A stretch of DNA of 64,000 bases from Chryseobacterium cucumeris (GCF_016775705.1 NZ_CP068760.1:3162001-3226000); one strand, 5' to 3'; numbered from the stretch's first letter, positions 50,692-60,071 are shown. Notes: a model not told the origin generated them from the sequence alone. A program made the numbers and translations.

Positions 50692-51190
50692 TCAAATCAT
50701 AGGCAATCTTGCTGAAAATCCTACGGAGAAAGCCATAGACTATCTTGATCTGGAATGGTTTGAAACCACCAAAAGAATCCAGCGTAAAAAAACCAGACAG
50801 GGAATTGATGTTGCCATCAAATTTCTAAGAGAAGGACAACGATTACGTGAAGGTGATATTCTTTTTGAGGATGCCGAAAAAATAATTGCAATCAACGTTC
50901 TGGAAACGGAAGCTATTGTGATGTCACCAGTTTCACTGCTGGAAATGGGAACTGTATGTTATGAGATCGGGAACAAACATATTCCGCTTTTTATTCAGAA
51001 TGACAAAGTTTTGCTCCCTTTTGAAATGCCGATGTTCAGATGGCTGGAAGCAAGTGGTTTCAAACCGGAGAAACAATCTGTGAAACTGCTTAATCTTCTT
51101 AAATCTAATGTAGAGCCTCATGGACATGGAAGTCTCGGCTCCACAATCTTTACAAAAATCTTAAAAATGGCGGCTCCGAAAGATGAATAA
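50681..51190 (+). CDS. ureE: Urease accessory protein UreE
   Basis: The nickel metallochaperone of urease maturation. The 169-residue protein has the N-terminal peptide-binding domain (KTRQGIDVAIKF, GDILFEDAEKIIAI) and the C-terminal metal-binding domain (EMGTVCYEIGNKHIPLF). The C-terminus holds only a short HGHG, not the long His-rich tail of some UreE proteins. It overlaps both neighbours (11 bases with the barrel gene, 8 with ureF). Confidence 0.95.
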   Translation: MIINQIIGNLAENPTEKAIDYLDLEWFETTKRIQRKKTRQGIDVAIKFLREGQRLREGDILFEDAEKIIAINVLETEAIVMSPVSLLEMGTVCYEIGNKHIPLFIQNDKVLLPFEMPMFRWLEASGFKPEKQSVKLLNLLKSNVEPHGHGSLGSTIFTKILKMAAPKDE

Positions 51191-51875
51191 TATAAATTTC
51201 CTGTCAGGATTGCTTCACCTTGCAGATCCTACACTTCCCATCGGAGGATATACCCATTCCAACGGACTTGAAACGTATGTGCAGGAAAGCATTGTACATG
51301 ATCTGGCAACCGCGAAAGAATTTGTACAGAACATGCTTCAGTACAACCTTAAATTCAATGACGGCGCTTTTGTAAAACTTGCTTATGAAGCAGCAGAAAA
51401 GGGAGATTTGCAGCAGCTTTTAGAACTGGATAATGAATGTAAGGCGATAAAATGTCCAAAGGAAATCCGCCAGGCCAGCCAGAAACTGGGTCTCAGACTG
51501 ATTAAAATATTCAAAAGAAGAGAAAATTCTCCTTTAATGGAAGCTTTTGAGAAAGCCATTCAGCATAAAGAAGCTAATTCCCACTACTGTATTGTGTTCG
51601 GAGTGTATGCTTATTTAATGAAAATTCCTTTGTACGAAGCCCTTTTAGGATTTTATTACACTTCGGTTGCCGGGATGATTACCAACGCTGTAAAGCTTGT
51701 TCCTCTTGGACAGCTGGATGGACAGGATATTTTATTTTCACTCTATCCCGTCATGGAAAAAACAGCTTTAGAAACTATAGATCTGGACAGAGACATGGTG
51801 GGACTTTGTAATACGGCCTTTGATATCAGATGTATGCAGCATGAGAGGCTTTATTCAAGACTTTATATGTCGTAG
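51183..51875 (+). CDS. ureF: Urease accessory protein UreF
   Basis: UreF forms the activation complex with UreD and UreG and acts on the GTPase. The 230-residue helical protein shows the family start FLSGLLHLADPTLPIGGYTHSNGLETYV, then FNDGAFVKLAYEAA and the late VKLVPLGQLDGQDILF. Translation is coupled to ureE by an 8-base overlap. A 124-base gap with decayed repeat words separates it from ureG. Confidence 0.96.
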   Translation: MNNINFLSGLLHLADPTLPIGGYTHSNGLETYVQESIVHDLATAKEFVQNMLQYNLKFNDGAFVKLAYEAAEKGDLQQLLELDNECKAIKCPKEIRQASQKLGLRLIKIFKRRENSPLMEAFEKAIQHKEANSHYCIVFGVYAYLMKIPLYEALLGFYYTSVAGMITNAVKLVPLGQLDGQDILFSLYPVMEKTALETIDLDRDMVGLCNTAFDIRCMQHERLYSRLYMS

Positions 51876-51999
51876 AAGGTGAAAGGTAAAAGAGCAAATT
51901 GACGAATTGCCCATTGAGTGAAACGCCCTTGCGATCGAAAAATATTCACAATCAAAAAAACTTAGCGCATATAGCGTTAAAAAATAAAATTTAAATAAA
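51876..51999. repeat. Gap with decayed family A words between ureF and ureG
   Basis: Contains AAATTGACGAATTGCCCATTGA, CGCCCTTGCGATCGAAAAATATTCACAATC and then TTAGCGCATATAGCGTTAA, an imperfect palindrome. The first words resemble the ATTGAC/CATTGA repeats elsewhere. No promoter of the exact type seen. Confidence 0.35.
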
Positions 52000-52638
52000 A
52001 TGGAAAACAGAAAATATATAAAAGTAGGAGTAGCAGGACCTGTAGGTTCAGGAAAAACTGCATTGTTGGAACGTTTAAGCAGAAAATTATTCGGGACTTA
52101 TGATCTTGGAGTCATCACGAATGATATTTATACCAAAGAAGATGCTGAATTTATGGCGAAAAATAGTCTTCTTCCTCATGACAGAATTATCGGAGTAGAA
52201 ACAGGAGGCTGCCCTCATACCGCCATTCGTGAAGATGCAAGTATGAACCTTGAAGCGGTAGACGAACTGGCAGCACGTTTTCCGGAAATCGAACTGGTTT
52301 TGATTGAAAGTGGAGGTGATAACCTTTCAGCGACATTCAGCCCGGACCTTGCAGATGTTACCATCTTTATCATCGACGTCGCAGAAGGAGAAAAAATCCC
52401 TAGAAAAGGAGGTCCTGGTATTACAAGATCAGATTTACTGATCATCAATAAAATTGATCTTGCCCCTTACGTAGGTGCCAGCCTTGAAGTGATGGAAAAT
52501 GATGCCCGAAGAATGAGAAAAGGAAATCCTTTCGTGTTCACCAACCTCAAAACAGATGAAGGACTGGATAAAGTAATAGGTTGGATTAAAAAATATGCCC
52601 TTTTAGAAGAAATTGAAGAACCGAATTTGGTAAGATAA
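52000..52638 (+). CDS. ureG: Urease accessory GTPase UreG
   Basis: A SIMIBI GTPase that drives nickel insertion. The 212-residue protein has the P-loop [14 protein letters not shown], the nickel-binding CPH motif (GGCPHTAIR), the [13 protein letters not shown] segment and the guanine-recognition motif NKID. The ureD start codon follows its stop directly. Confidence 0.98.
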   Translation: MENRKYIKVGVAGPVGSGKTALLERLSRKLFGTYDLGVITNDIYTKEDAEFMAKNSLLPHDRIIGVETGGCPHTAIREDASMNLEAVDELAARFPEIELVLIESGGDNLSATFSPDLADVTIFIIDVAEGEKIPRKGGPGITRSDLLIINKIDLAPYVGASLEVMENDARRMRKGNPFVFTNLKTDEGLDKVIGWIKKYALLEEIEEPNLVR

Positions 52639-53427
52639 ATGGATAGTCATTTAAAAATTATTGCAGGATTTAAGGGAGGAGAATCCTATGTGAAAGACCT
52701 TTATGTCTCGCTTCCTTTCAGAGTAGTTTCTGTTGGGCAACGAAAAAGTGACAAAAAGCTCTATCAGATGGTGATGAGCTCCTCTCCGGGAATTCTGGAT
52801 GGAGATCACTATCATTTGGATGTTGCGCTTGAAAAAGGAGCTGCGCTTCAGTTGCAGTCACAATCCTACCAAAGGCTTTTCAACATGCAGAACAAAGCGC
52901 TTCAGGAACTCAATGTTTCTATGGAGGATGAAACTTCTTTCGCTTATGTTCCTCATCCGATTGTTCCTCACGAGGATTCCAACTTTAAAAGTAAAGCCAA
53001 TATTCATGTTGGTAAAAACAGTCAGATCATCATCAGCGAGATTATTACCTGTGGGAGAAAACATTATGGAGAAGTTTTTAAACTGAAACGTTTTCAGAAT
53101 ATCATGGAAATCTATCATAACAACAAGCTTGTGGTGAAAGATAACGTTCTGATTCAACCTGACATGATCCCGATCAGCAGCATCGGAAATCTGGAACAGT
53201 ATACGCACCAGGGAACTCTGATCTTCTATAGTACAAAGGAAAATGTAGACAAAAATGGATTGATTGAAGAGATTGTTGAAGCCGCCGCACAGCACCATGA
53301 GCAAATGGAAGTAGGGGTTTCTGCAATGGATGAAAATGGTTTTGTAGTAAGAGCTTTGGGACATGGAGGAGAGTTGATGTACAACTTCTTCCTGCATATT
53401 CAGGAGATTCTCTGGTCGTTGGAGTAA
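52639..53427 (+). CDS. ureD: Urease accessory protein UreD (UreH)
   Basis: Scaffold of the UreD-UreF-UreG maturation complex, and a route for nickel to the apo-urease. The 262-residue beta-rich protein shows the family segments SSSPGILDGDHYHLDVALEK, LQLQSQSYQRLFNMQ and FAYVPHPIVPHEDSNF. The start is directly at the ureG stop, so the two are coupled. Confidence 0.94.
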   Translation: MDSHLKIIAGFKGGESYVKDLYVSLPFRVVSVGQRKSDKKLYQMVMSSSPGILDGDHYHLDVALEKGAALQLQSQSYQRLFNMQNKALQELNVSMEDETSFAYVPHPIVPHEDSNFKSKANIHVGKNSQIIISEIITCGRKHYGEVFKLKRFQNIMEIYHNNKLVVKDNVLIQPDMIPISSIGNLEQYTHQGTLIFYSTKENVDKNGLIEEIVEAAAQHHEQMEVGVSAMDENGFVVRALGHGGELMYNFFLHIQEILWSLE

Positions 53428-53489
53428 AAAGAGGTCCTTGTCAAGGTTCAACCTCATGATGATTCGTCTACAAAATTTGAAAGAAGCAT

Positions 53490-53518
53490 ATTCAATAGAA
53501 GCGGGCTTTAGACCGCTT
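53490..53518. repeat. ATTCAATAG-AGCGG hairpin repeat (family E, copy 2)
   Basis: ATTCAATAGA followed by AGCGGGCTTTAGACCGCTT, a hairpin with one mismatch. The counterpart at 31073 has the arms AGCGGACT/AGTCCGCT, a change in both arms that keeps most pairs. It sits between ureD and the metal transporter gene. Confidence 0.75.
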
Positions 53519-53590
53519 AACAAAAAGAAATCTTCCATTGGCTTCAGTCAAAACTTAATAAAGAATCTGAAATAACAGAATTAATAAAAA

Positions 53591-54292
53591 ATGGATAGTA
53601 CAGTTTGGGCACTTCTTGTAAGCGCCGTTTCAATAAGTTTTATACACACCGCTTCAGGGCCGGATCATTACCTGCCTTTCATAGTGATCTCAAAATCTAA
53701 GAAGTGGAGCGGCATGAAAACAGCCATATTAACGGTTGTCTGCGGTTTCGGACACGTATTCAGTTCCCTGATTTTAGGTTTTATCGGTGTTTTCCTCGGA
53801 TGGCAGCTGAATAAAATCTCCTGGTTTCAGGATATGAGAGGGAATTTCTCAGGATGGGCACTGCTGATCTTTGGCGGTGTTTACCTTGTGTACGGCCTCA
53901 TCCAGGCGATCAGAAACAAACCGCATAAGCATTTTGATGTAATGGGTGATGATGTGTACGTATACGAACATAACCACAGCGAAATCGTAATGCCTCAAAA
54001 AAGAATAAAGGTAACACCGCTTGTCCTGTTCATGATTTTCGTGATGGGACCAAGTGAACCTTTGATCCCCCTATTATTTTATTCAGGAGTAAAACATTCC
54101 ATGTCTGAAATTGTTGTCCTGGTAACTTCTTTCACAGCAACAACAGTGTTGACCATGCTTGGAATGGTTCTTTTGGGACGCTATGGGTACTCAACACTAT
54201 TCAATACCGAAAAACTTGAAAGATATATGGGGGTAGTAAGTGGAGCAGTAGTAACTGTGTGCGGTGTGGGAATGGTCTTTCTTGGATGGTAA
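53591..54292 (+). CDS. UreH/NicO-like membrane transporter, probably for nickel
   Basis: The 233-residue protein has about six membrane helices and the segment H19-T-A-S-G-P-D25-H26 in the first, which resembles the HX4-5DH metal motif of nickel/cobalt permeases. A His-containing loop (NKPHKHFDVMGDD, EHNHSE) lies in the middle. This layout fits the UreH/NicO-type family often found beside urease. It probably brings nickel through the inner membrane for the enzyme. Confidence 0.82.
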   Translation: MDSTVWALLVSAVSISFIHTASGPDHYLPFIVISKSKKWSGMKTAILTVVCGFGHVFSSLILGFIGVFLGWQLNKISWFQDMRGNFSGWALLIFGGVYLVYGLIQAIRNKPHKHFDVMGDDVYVYEHNHSEIVMPQKRIKVTPLVLFMIFVMGPSEPLIPLLFYSGVKHSMSEIVVLVTSFTATTVLTMLGMVLLGRYGYSTLFNTEKLERYMGVVSGAVVTVCGVGMVFLGW

Positions 54293-54444
54293 AGGGGTTT
54301 CGTGTTTCGGGATTCGAGTGGGAGAGTTTGAGGGTAAGAGAGTTTTGATGTGGATTCCGAAACCCGCACCTCGCAACCCGCAACGAAAAACAACCCGCAA
54401 CGAAAAACAAACAACAACCCCATTATTAATAAATTAAAAAAACT
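54293..54444. repeat. Family C repeat between metal and urea transporter genes
   Basis: GTGTTTCGGGATTCGAGTGGG followed by GAGAGTTTGAGGGTAAGAGAG, then the opposite words TTCCGAAACCCGCACCTCGC and AACCCGCAACGAAAAACAA, the last one doubled. The arms CGTGTTTCGGGA and TCCGAAACCCGC are near-complementary. Confidence 0.65.
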
Positions 54445-55332
54445 ATGAACGAATTTTTCAAAAAGCTACCTTTTTTAGACCATATTTTAAAAGGAATCGG
54501 GCAGATTATGCTCCAGGAAAACAGATGGACCGGGCTTCTGTTTCTGATAGGAATCTTTATAGGAAGCTGGCAGTGTGGAGTGGCCGTATTGCTTTCAACA
54601 GCAGCCGGAACTTTTATCGCAATGAAGCTTAATTATGACAAATCTGAAATCAATGCGGGACTTTATGGTTTCAGTGCAGCTCTTGTAGGGGTAGCATTGG
54701 CATTTCTATTTGAGACAACCTTGCTGATCTGGATTTTAATAGTTTTGGGCGGTGCATTGGCGGCTGTTATTCAGCATTTCTTTATCCAAAAGAAAATACC
54801 GGTGTTTACTTTTCCTTTTATCATTATTACATGGATATTGGTATTTGTACTCCATCATTTTACCAATATTCCGCCTTCTGAAATGCTAAGCAGTGAAGTG
54901 GTTCCTTCAGAATATGATGACTTTCTTACCTGTACCAATGGCTTTGGGGAAGTGATATTTCAGGGAGGAGTGCTTTCCGGGATTATTTTCTTTCTGGCGG
55001 TTTTTATTAGCTCTCCGATAGCTGCTTTATATGGATTGGCAGCGTCTATTTTGGGTGCGGGATTATCACAGTTGAATGGCGAACCCATCAAAGAAATCCA
55101 CATGGGATTATTTGGATTTAATGCTGTGCTTTCCGCAATTGTTTTTTCCGGAGTCAAAAAAACGGATGGTTTATGGGTATTGATCGCCGTTCTCATTACC
55201 ATTGCCATTGATGATCTTTTAATAGACAATCACTGCCTGGATATAGTGGGCGGAGTATTTACTTTCCCATTTGTAGCCGGAACATGGATTACACTTTTGA
55301 TTCAAAAAATATTTCTTAAAACAAAAAAATAA
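54445..55332 (+). CDS. Urea transporter (UT family)
   Basis: The 295-residue protein has about ten membrane helices in two similar halves, each with the UT signature-like turn: GLYGFSAALVGVALAFL in the first half and MGLFGFNAVLSAIVF in the second; the loop L-x-x-P-F (VFTFPFII and VFTFPFVAGTW) also occurs in each half. This two-fold repeat is the hallmark of urea channels. It would let urea pass the inner membrane to the cytosolic urease. Confidence 0.92.
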   Translation: MNEFFKKLPFLDHILKGIGQIMLQENRWTGLLFLIGIFIGSWQCGVAVLLSTAAGTFIAMKLNYDKSEINAGLYGFSAALVGVALAFLFETTLLIWILIVLGGALAAVIQHFFIQKKIPVFTFPFIIITWILVFVLHHFTNIPPSEMLSSEVVPSEYDDFLTCTNGFGEVIFQGGVLSGIIFFLAVFISSPIAALYGLAASILGAGLSQLNGEPIKEIHMGLFGFNAVLSAIVFSGVKKTDGLWVLIAVLITIAIDDLLIDNHCLDIVGGVFTFPFVAGTWITLLIQKIFLKTKK

Positions 55333-55392
55333 AAAGTTGGAGAGTCTTAGAGTTTAAGAGTGAGAAAGTTCAATGTTTAAGGTTTTTTCATA

Positions 55393-55435
55393 ATGATTGA
55401 CAATTCACTTGCGAAGCAAAATTCACCATTGATAT
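55393..55435. repeat. Family A repeat upstream of the TonB receptor gene
   Basis: ATTGACAATTCACTTGCGA then AGCAAAATTCACCATTGA. The GCGAAGCAAAATT.(A/G)CCATTGA words are shared with 28420-28440. The left part of the gap (from 55335) also has GAGAGTCTTAGAGTTTAAGAG, a family C word. Confidence 0.6.
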
Positions 55436-55489
55436 TCCTCTAACTTCTAACCTCTGGTTTCTAAAATCAAAATATAATTAAACTAAAAA

Positions 55490-57736
55490 ATGAAAATAAC
55501 AAAAATAGCAGCCGTATTTCTGGTTATGGCATTCAGTGGAAAAATGATGGCGCAGGAAACAGAAAAACAGTTGCTGATAAAAGATGCAGATGACAAATTT
55601 CCCATTGCCGATGCTTTGGTAAAATATGACCACGGAAACAGCCATATCCACACAGGAACAGACGGAACATTTTCCATTCCTGTAAAATCTCTTCCCGATA
55701 CCCTTGTGGTCAGCCGTCAGGGATATGATGAGGTAAAATGGGTCGTGACCAATGATGATGATAAAAATAAAGTTATTTTTTTACAGCATAAGCCCTTTCA
55801 GATTTCTGAAGTAGCCATCAATCACAGTTCATTTCTGTCTGCTATTACCAAGGTTGATCTGAATAAATTTCCGGTAAATTCAGCGCAGGATCTGTTGAGG
55901 AAAGTTCCAGGATTATTTATTGCACAGCATGCCGGAGGAGGAAAAGCAGAACAGCTTTTTTTAAGAGGATTTGATGCGGATCATGGTACCGATGTAAGCG
56001 TCAATGTAGACGGAATGCCTGTGAACATTGTTTCTCACGCCCACGGTCAGGGATATTCTGATTTACATTTTGTGATTCCTGAAACAGTAAACAATATCGA
56101 TTTTGGAAAAGGAGCCTATTACATGGACCGTGGGGACTTTAATACCGCTGGTTATGTTGATTTTCAGACCTACAATGGCTTGAAAAACAGTATGATTAAA
56201 CTGGAAGGAGGTTCTTTCAACTCCAAAAGAGTATTGGGAATGTTCAATATTCTGCATGATGATCTTGGTAGAAAGAATGCGTATGTGGCAGCGGAATACA
56301 ACTATACCGACGGACCTTTTGATGTAAAACAGAATTTTAACAGGGTTAATATCTTCGGTAAATACAATCAATGGCTGACTGACAAAGATTACTTCAATAT
56401 CCAGTTTTCAACATTTAATTCTTCCTGGAATGCTTCCGGACAGATTCCGGAACGTGCTGTAGACGAAGGAATCATTGGCCGATGGGGAAGTATAGATCCT
56501 ACTGAAGGTGGGAAAACTTCCAGAACAAACCTCCAGATGAACTTTAAGCACATTATTTCTCCTTCCGAGCAGATTGATGCGATGGCTTTTTATTCAAAAT
56601 ACAATTTCAACCTGTATTCCGATTTTACCTTTAATTTAAAGGATAAAGAGCATGGAGACGAAATTCAGCAGACGGATGGAAGAAATATTTACGGTGCTGA
56701 AGTAAAGTATACAAAGACTTTTTCTTTTGCCAACAGCTCTTTAAACTGGACTTCAGGAATCGGACTAAGAAATGATGATATCAATACCTTACAGCTTAAT
56801 CACGTTTATCACAGAGACCTTCTGCTGGACAGACTATCCGATGTGACAGGAACGGAAACCAATCTTCATGCCTATTCAGGATTGATATGGAAGACAGGAA
56901 AATGGACCATCAATCCAGCTTTGAGAGTGGATCATTTTATCTTTAATATGCACAATCTCCTGGATGTGGAGCAATTACCTTCCGGACAGTCGAAAGAAGC
57001 AACAAGACTGAGTCCCAAACTGAATTTTTCCTATGCTCAGAATGACAATGTCATGTGGTTCCTGAAAACAGGAATGGGTTTCCACTCCAATGACCTAAGA
57101 GTAGTAGTTCCCAATAAGAACGAAAATACTCTTCCGTACTCCATCGGAGCGGATTTTGGGGTAAGATTACACCCGTTCAAATCCTTGATCATTACTCCGG
57201 CATTATGGTATATGGATCTTCAGCAGGAATTTGTGTATGTAGGAGATGATGCAGTAGTAGAACCTTCCGGAAAATCAAGACGTTTCGGGGCTGATCTTGG
57301 TGTTCGTTTCCAGCCATTGGAAAATTTTTACCTGAATGCAGATATCAATTATTCCCACGCCAGATTTACCGAAGAAGAAAAAGGCCAGGACTACGTTCCG
57401 CTGGCTCCGGTAGTTACCAGTACCGGATCTGTCAACTGGGATTTCCTGAATGGTTTTTCTCTGGGACTTCAGTACAGATATCTGGGAGCAAGACCCGCTG
57501 TTGAGGATAACAGCATCAGAACGAAAGCCTATTTTGTGAATGATTTGATGCTTTCTTATAACCGTCAGAAATGGGGAGCGAATATTCAGATGAACAACCT
57601 TTTCAATGTAAAATGGAATGAAGCTCAGTTTGCCACAGAAACGCAGTTAAAAGGAGAAGCAGAACCCATTACAGATCTTACTTATACACCAGGAAGTCCT
57701 TTTGGAGTGAGAGTAGGAGTGTATTATAAGTTCTAA
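55490..57736 (+). CDS. TonB-dependent receptor of the urease locus, probably for nickel
   Basis: The 748-residue outer-membrane receptor has a signal peptide, a carboxypeptidase-like regulatory domain (about residues 24-105), a plug domain (about 115-230: NSAQDLLRKVPGLFIAQHAG, RGFDADHGTD, SHAHGQGYSDLHFVIPE) and a 22-strand barrel ending GVRVGVYYKF. The plug has many His residues, which would fit a metal-chelate ligand. With the inner-membrane NicO-like protein, this suggests nickel uptake for urease. The ligand is inferred only from position and the His-rich loops. Confidence 0.88.
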   Translation: MKITKIAAVFLVMAFSGKMMAQETEKQLLIKDADDKFPIADALVKYDHGNSHIHTGTDGTFSIPVKSLPDTLVVSRQGYDEVKWVVTNDDDKNKVIFLQHKPFQISEVAINHSSFLSAITKVDLNKFPVNSAQDLLRKVPGLFIAQHAGGGKAEQLFLRGFDADHGTDVSVNVDGMPVNIVSHAHGQGYSDLHFVIPETVNNIDFGKGAYYMDRGDFNTAGYVDFQTYNGLKNSMIKLEGGSFNSKRVLGMFNILHDDLGRKNAYVAAEYNYTDGPFDVKQNFNRVNIFGKYNQWLTDKDYFNIQFSTFNSSWNASGQIPERAVDEGIIGRWGSIDPTEGGKTSRTNLQMNFKHIISPSEQIDAMAFYSKYNFNLYSDFTFNLKDKEHGDEIQQTDGRNIYGAEVKYTKTFSFANSSLNWTSGIGLRNDDINTLQLNHVYHRDLLLDRLSDVTGTETNLHAYSGLIWKTGKWTINPALRVDHFIFNMHNLLDVEQLPSGQSKEATRLSPKLNFSYAQNDNVMWFLKTGMGFHSNDLRVVVPNKNENTLPYSIGADFGVRLHPFKSLIITPALWYMDLQQEFVYVGDDAVVEPSGKSRRFGADLGVRFQPLENFYLNADINYSHARFTEEEKGQDYVPLAPVVTSTGSVNWDFLNGFSLGLQYRYLGARPAVEDNSIRTKAYFVNDLMLSYNRQKWGANIQMNNLFNVKWNEAQFATETQLKGEAEPITDLTYTPGSPFGVRVGVYYKF

Positions 57737-57937
57737 ACATGAGAGTGGGAGAGTGGGAGAGTAGTAGAGTGAGAGGGTGAGAGAGTTTGAGAGTAGAAGG
57801 ATTGAAGAGAGTAAATTATGGGTTTCGGGATACGTGTTTCGGGATCTTTACTATTTACACTTTAGCTTTTTCACTCTTTTACTTACCTCCTTTGCTTTAA
57901 AATATTTTGTATAACTTTAAATAATCATAACAAGGAT
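57737..57937. repeat. Family C repeat between the receptor and AraC genes
   Basis: Words GAGAGTGGGAGAGTAGTAG, AGTGAGAGGGTGAGAGAG and GGGTTTCGGGATACGTGTTT, CGGGATC, in a gap with no gene. The same word types occur at 2680, 44665 and 54293. Confidence 0.65.
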
Positions 57938-58831
57938 ATGGAAGTACTATCCAATTTTCAATATAAAAAGCTTTTTCTGCCGAATATTACGGATAAGATA
58001 TTGGCTAATAATGCTGATATACAGCTGTATCGGATAGAAAATTATCTTAAAGGTATTCTGATGCCGGTGATTCCGTATCGTACAACGTTCAATTTTATTA
58101 TTTTCGTTACCAATGGCCATATCCGACAGTATCTTGAAAATAAAGAATATCATGCTGAAAAAGGAGGCGTGATCTTTATCAAACAAGGGACAATTACCGC
58201 AACCGTAGAGCTGTCAGACGATATTGAAGGTTTCTTCCTTGCTTATGAAAATAATATTCTATCTGAACAGGAACTGCCAAAACATAAAAGCAGTATCTTT
58301 TTCATGACCCCTTTCCTGAATCTGGACAGCTTAACCTACGGAACCATCACACAGCTTCTTCCGATAATGGAACAGGAATTATGGTTGAATAATTTGAATA
58401 TCAATGATGTAGTGGTAACAATGCTTCATTTGATTCTGATCAAAATGCTGAGCACAGATTCTGATACCCATCACAAATCTGCAACACGCCCCATGGAACT
58501 GTCTCTTCAGTTCCGTGATCTTTTGTTTAAATATCATGTAGGAGAAAAAAGAGTGGCTTTTTATGCTGATAAACTGTCCGTTACGGAAAGTTATCTTAAT
58601 AAGTGTGTAAAAGGAGTAACTCAAAAATCTCCAAAACAATGGATCAATGAGATTGATATCAATTACAGCAAAGCATTGCTTCACTCCAGTAAAGATATTG
58701 CAGAAATTGCCTATGAACTGAATTTCCATACCGCATCCCATTTTACCCAGCTTTTCAAAAAAATTGCAGGAATCACCCCGAAGGAATACAGGATTCAGTT
58801 TTTGAATAACAGTAGGATTTCAGTGTCATAA
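57938..58831 (+). CDS. AraC family transcriptional regulator
   Basis: The 297-residue protein has an N-terminal cupin-like sensing domain (about residues 40-110) and a C-terminal AraC DNA-binding domain with two HTH parts: VAFYADKLSVTESYLNKCVK and IAEIAYELNFHTASHFTQLFK, ending KIAGITPKEYR. It follows the TonB receptor gene on the same strand, so it may regulate the uptake and urease genes, but no binding site can be proposed. Confidence 0.92.
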   Translation: MEVLSNFQYKKLFLPNITDKILANNADIQLYRIENYLKGILMPVIPYRTTFNFIIFVTNGHIRQYLENKEYHAEKGGVIFIKQGTITATVELSDDIEGFFLAYENNILSEQELPKHKSSIFFMTPFLNLDSLTYGTITQLLPIMEQELWLNNLNINDVVVTMLHLILIKMLSTDSDTHHKSATRPMELSLQFRDLLFKYHVGEKRVAFYADKLSVTESYLNKCVKGVTQKSPKQWINEIDINYSKALLHSSKDIAEIAYELNFHTASHFTQLFKKIAGITPKEYRIQFLNNSRISVS

Positions 58832-58832
58832 G

Positions 58833-58955
58833 GCTGGAAGCGGGAAGTCAGATGCTGGAAGTATTGAAGCAGGGTAAACAAAATGAATCGAAAGTTCAGA
58901 AGTTGTTTTTAAGAGTTTCAGAACTTCCATCTCCCAGCTTCCATTCTTCCATCTT
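58833..58955. repeat. GGAAG/CTTCC imperfect hairpin repeat (family B, copy 3)
   Basis: Left words GGCTGGAAGCGGGAAGTCAG and ATGCTGGAAGTATTGAAG; right words AACTTCCATCTCCCAGCTTCC and ATTCTTCCATCTTC. It fills the gap between the convergent AraC and topoisomerase genes, like copy 2 between murF and the Nudix gene. Confidence 0.65.
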
Positions 58956-60062
58956 CTACATTCTCTCGTTTTCCAGAATTTTCAAAACCAGCCTTTCCTC
59001 TTTCGTCAGATCTGCTTTTCCGTCATTTTCTTCTATGACTTCCAGTTCGTCAAGATATTTTTTGATCGTATTATTCTCGTAAAGGTTGATGACTAAAGGA
59101 TGAACATAATACTTTCTGCAGACAGCCGATGTATTTCCCAGGTTTTCTGCCACGATGTCCAGGGCTTCTTTTACCTTCTTTTTATATTCAGTGTCATTTT
59201 CCGCATACCCGATTTCTTTAAAAGCGATCAGAGCACTTACGGTTCCGGACCATGTTCTGAAATCCTTAGCGGTAAAATCTTCACCACTGATCTCTTTAAT
59301 ATAGTCGTTCACCATCCCGGAATCGACGGAATGGCGGTTTCCTTCATCATCAAAATACTGAAAAAGCTCTTTCCCGGGAATATCCTTGCATTTCTGAATA
59401 AGCCTTGCCAGCCTTGGACTCCTGAGGTCGATTTGATGCATGACACCTTTCTTCCCTTTAAAAGAAAAAGAAATTTTTTGTCCTTTTACCTTTACATGTT
59501 TATCCTTTAATGTGGTCAGACCAAAAGAACCGTATAATTTTTCATATACGTTATTCCCGATACGGATATTGGTTCTTTGCATAAGGCTTACAATTAAGGC
59601 AAGGATTTTTCGTTTCTCAAAATTTCTCAGGGCAAGATCCTGTTCTATATGCAGACGGATGTCCGGTAATGCATATCCGAACTGAAGCATTCTGTAAAAT
59701 TTTGTATGATTTCTTAAAGCACTCCACAGAGGGTGGTAGCGGTACTGTTTTCTTTTTTTTACATCGAAACCCGTGGCCTGAAGATGGCCATTGTCAAGAG
59801 CACAGATCCATACATTTTCCCACGCAGGCGGAATCACCAGTTTATTGATCCGGGTAATTTCGTCTTTATCCTTTATTTTTTCTCCGTCTTTATAATAGGA
59901 GTATTTCTTCCCGGTTTTCTTACGGGTAATTCCGGCGGTTTCCGCATCGGTGGTATATACGAGATGTACCGCCTTTGCAGAAGCTTCCGGATCCTTCATT
60001 ATTTTAACAATTTTTGAAGGCTTAAGGTGAGAAATGATCTCCAAATCTGTATTCTTCTCCAT
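58956..60062 (-). CDS. DNA topoisomerase IB (poxvirus type)
   Basis: Relaxes supercoils by a transient 3'-phosphotyrosyl break. The 368-residue protein shows RINKLVIPPAWENVWIC, LQATGFDVKKRKQYRYHP, NIRIGNNVYEKLYGSFGLTTL and the active-site region NTSAVCRKYYVHP with Tyr318/319, the general pattern of bacterial type IB enzymes. A basic Lys-rich N-terminal region is present. It is the first gene on this strand; a tiny lipoprotein gene lies just upstream, ending 9 bases before its start. Confidence 0.94.
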   Translation of the reverse strand: MEKNTDLEIISHLKPSKIVKIMKDPEASAKAVHLVYTTDAETAGITRKKTGKKYSYYKDGEKIKDKDEITRINKLVIPPAWENVWICALDNGHLQATGFDVKKRKQYRYHPLWSALRNHTKFYRMLQFGYALPDIRLHIEQDLALRNFEKRKILALIVSLMQRTNIRIGNNVYEKLYGSFGLTTLKDKHVKVKGQKISFSFKGKKGVMHQIDLRSPRLARLIQKCKDIPGKELFQYFDDEGNRHSVDSGMVNDYIKEISGEDFTAKDFRTWSGTVSALIAFKEIGYAENDTEYKKKVKEALDIVAENLGNTSAVCRKYYVHPLVINLYENNTIKKYLDELEVIEENDGKADLTKEERLVLKILENERM

Positions 60063-60071
60063 AAAACATGG

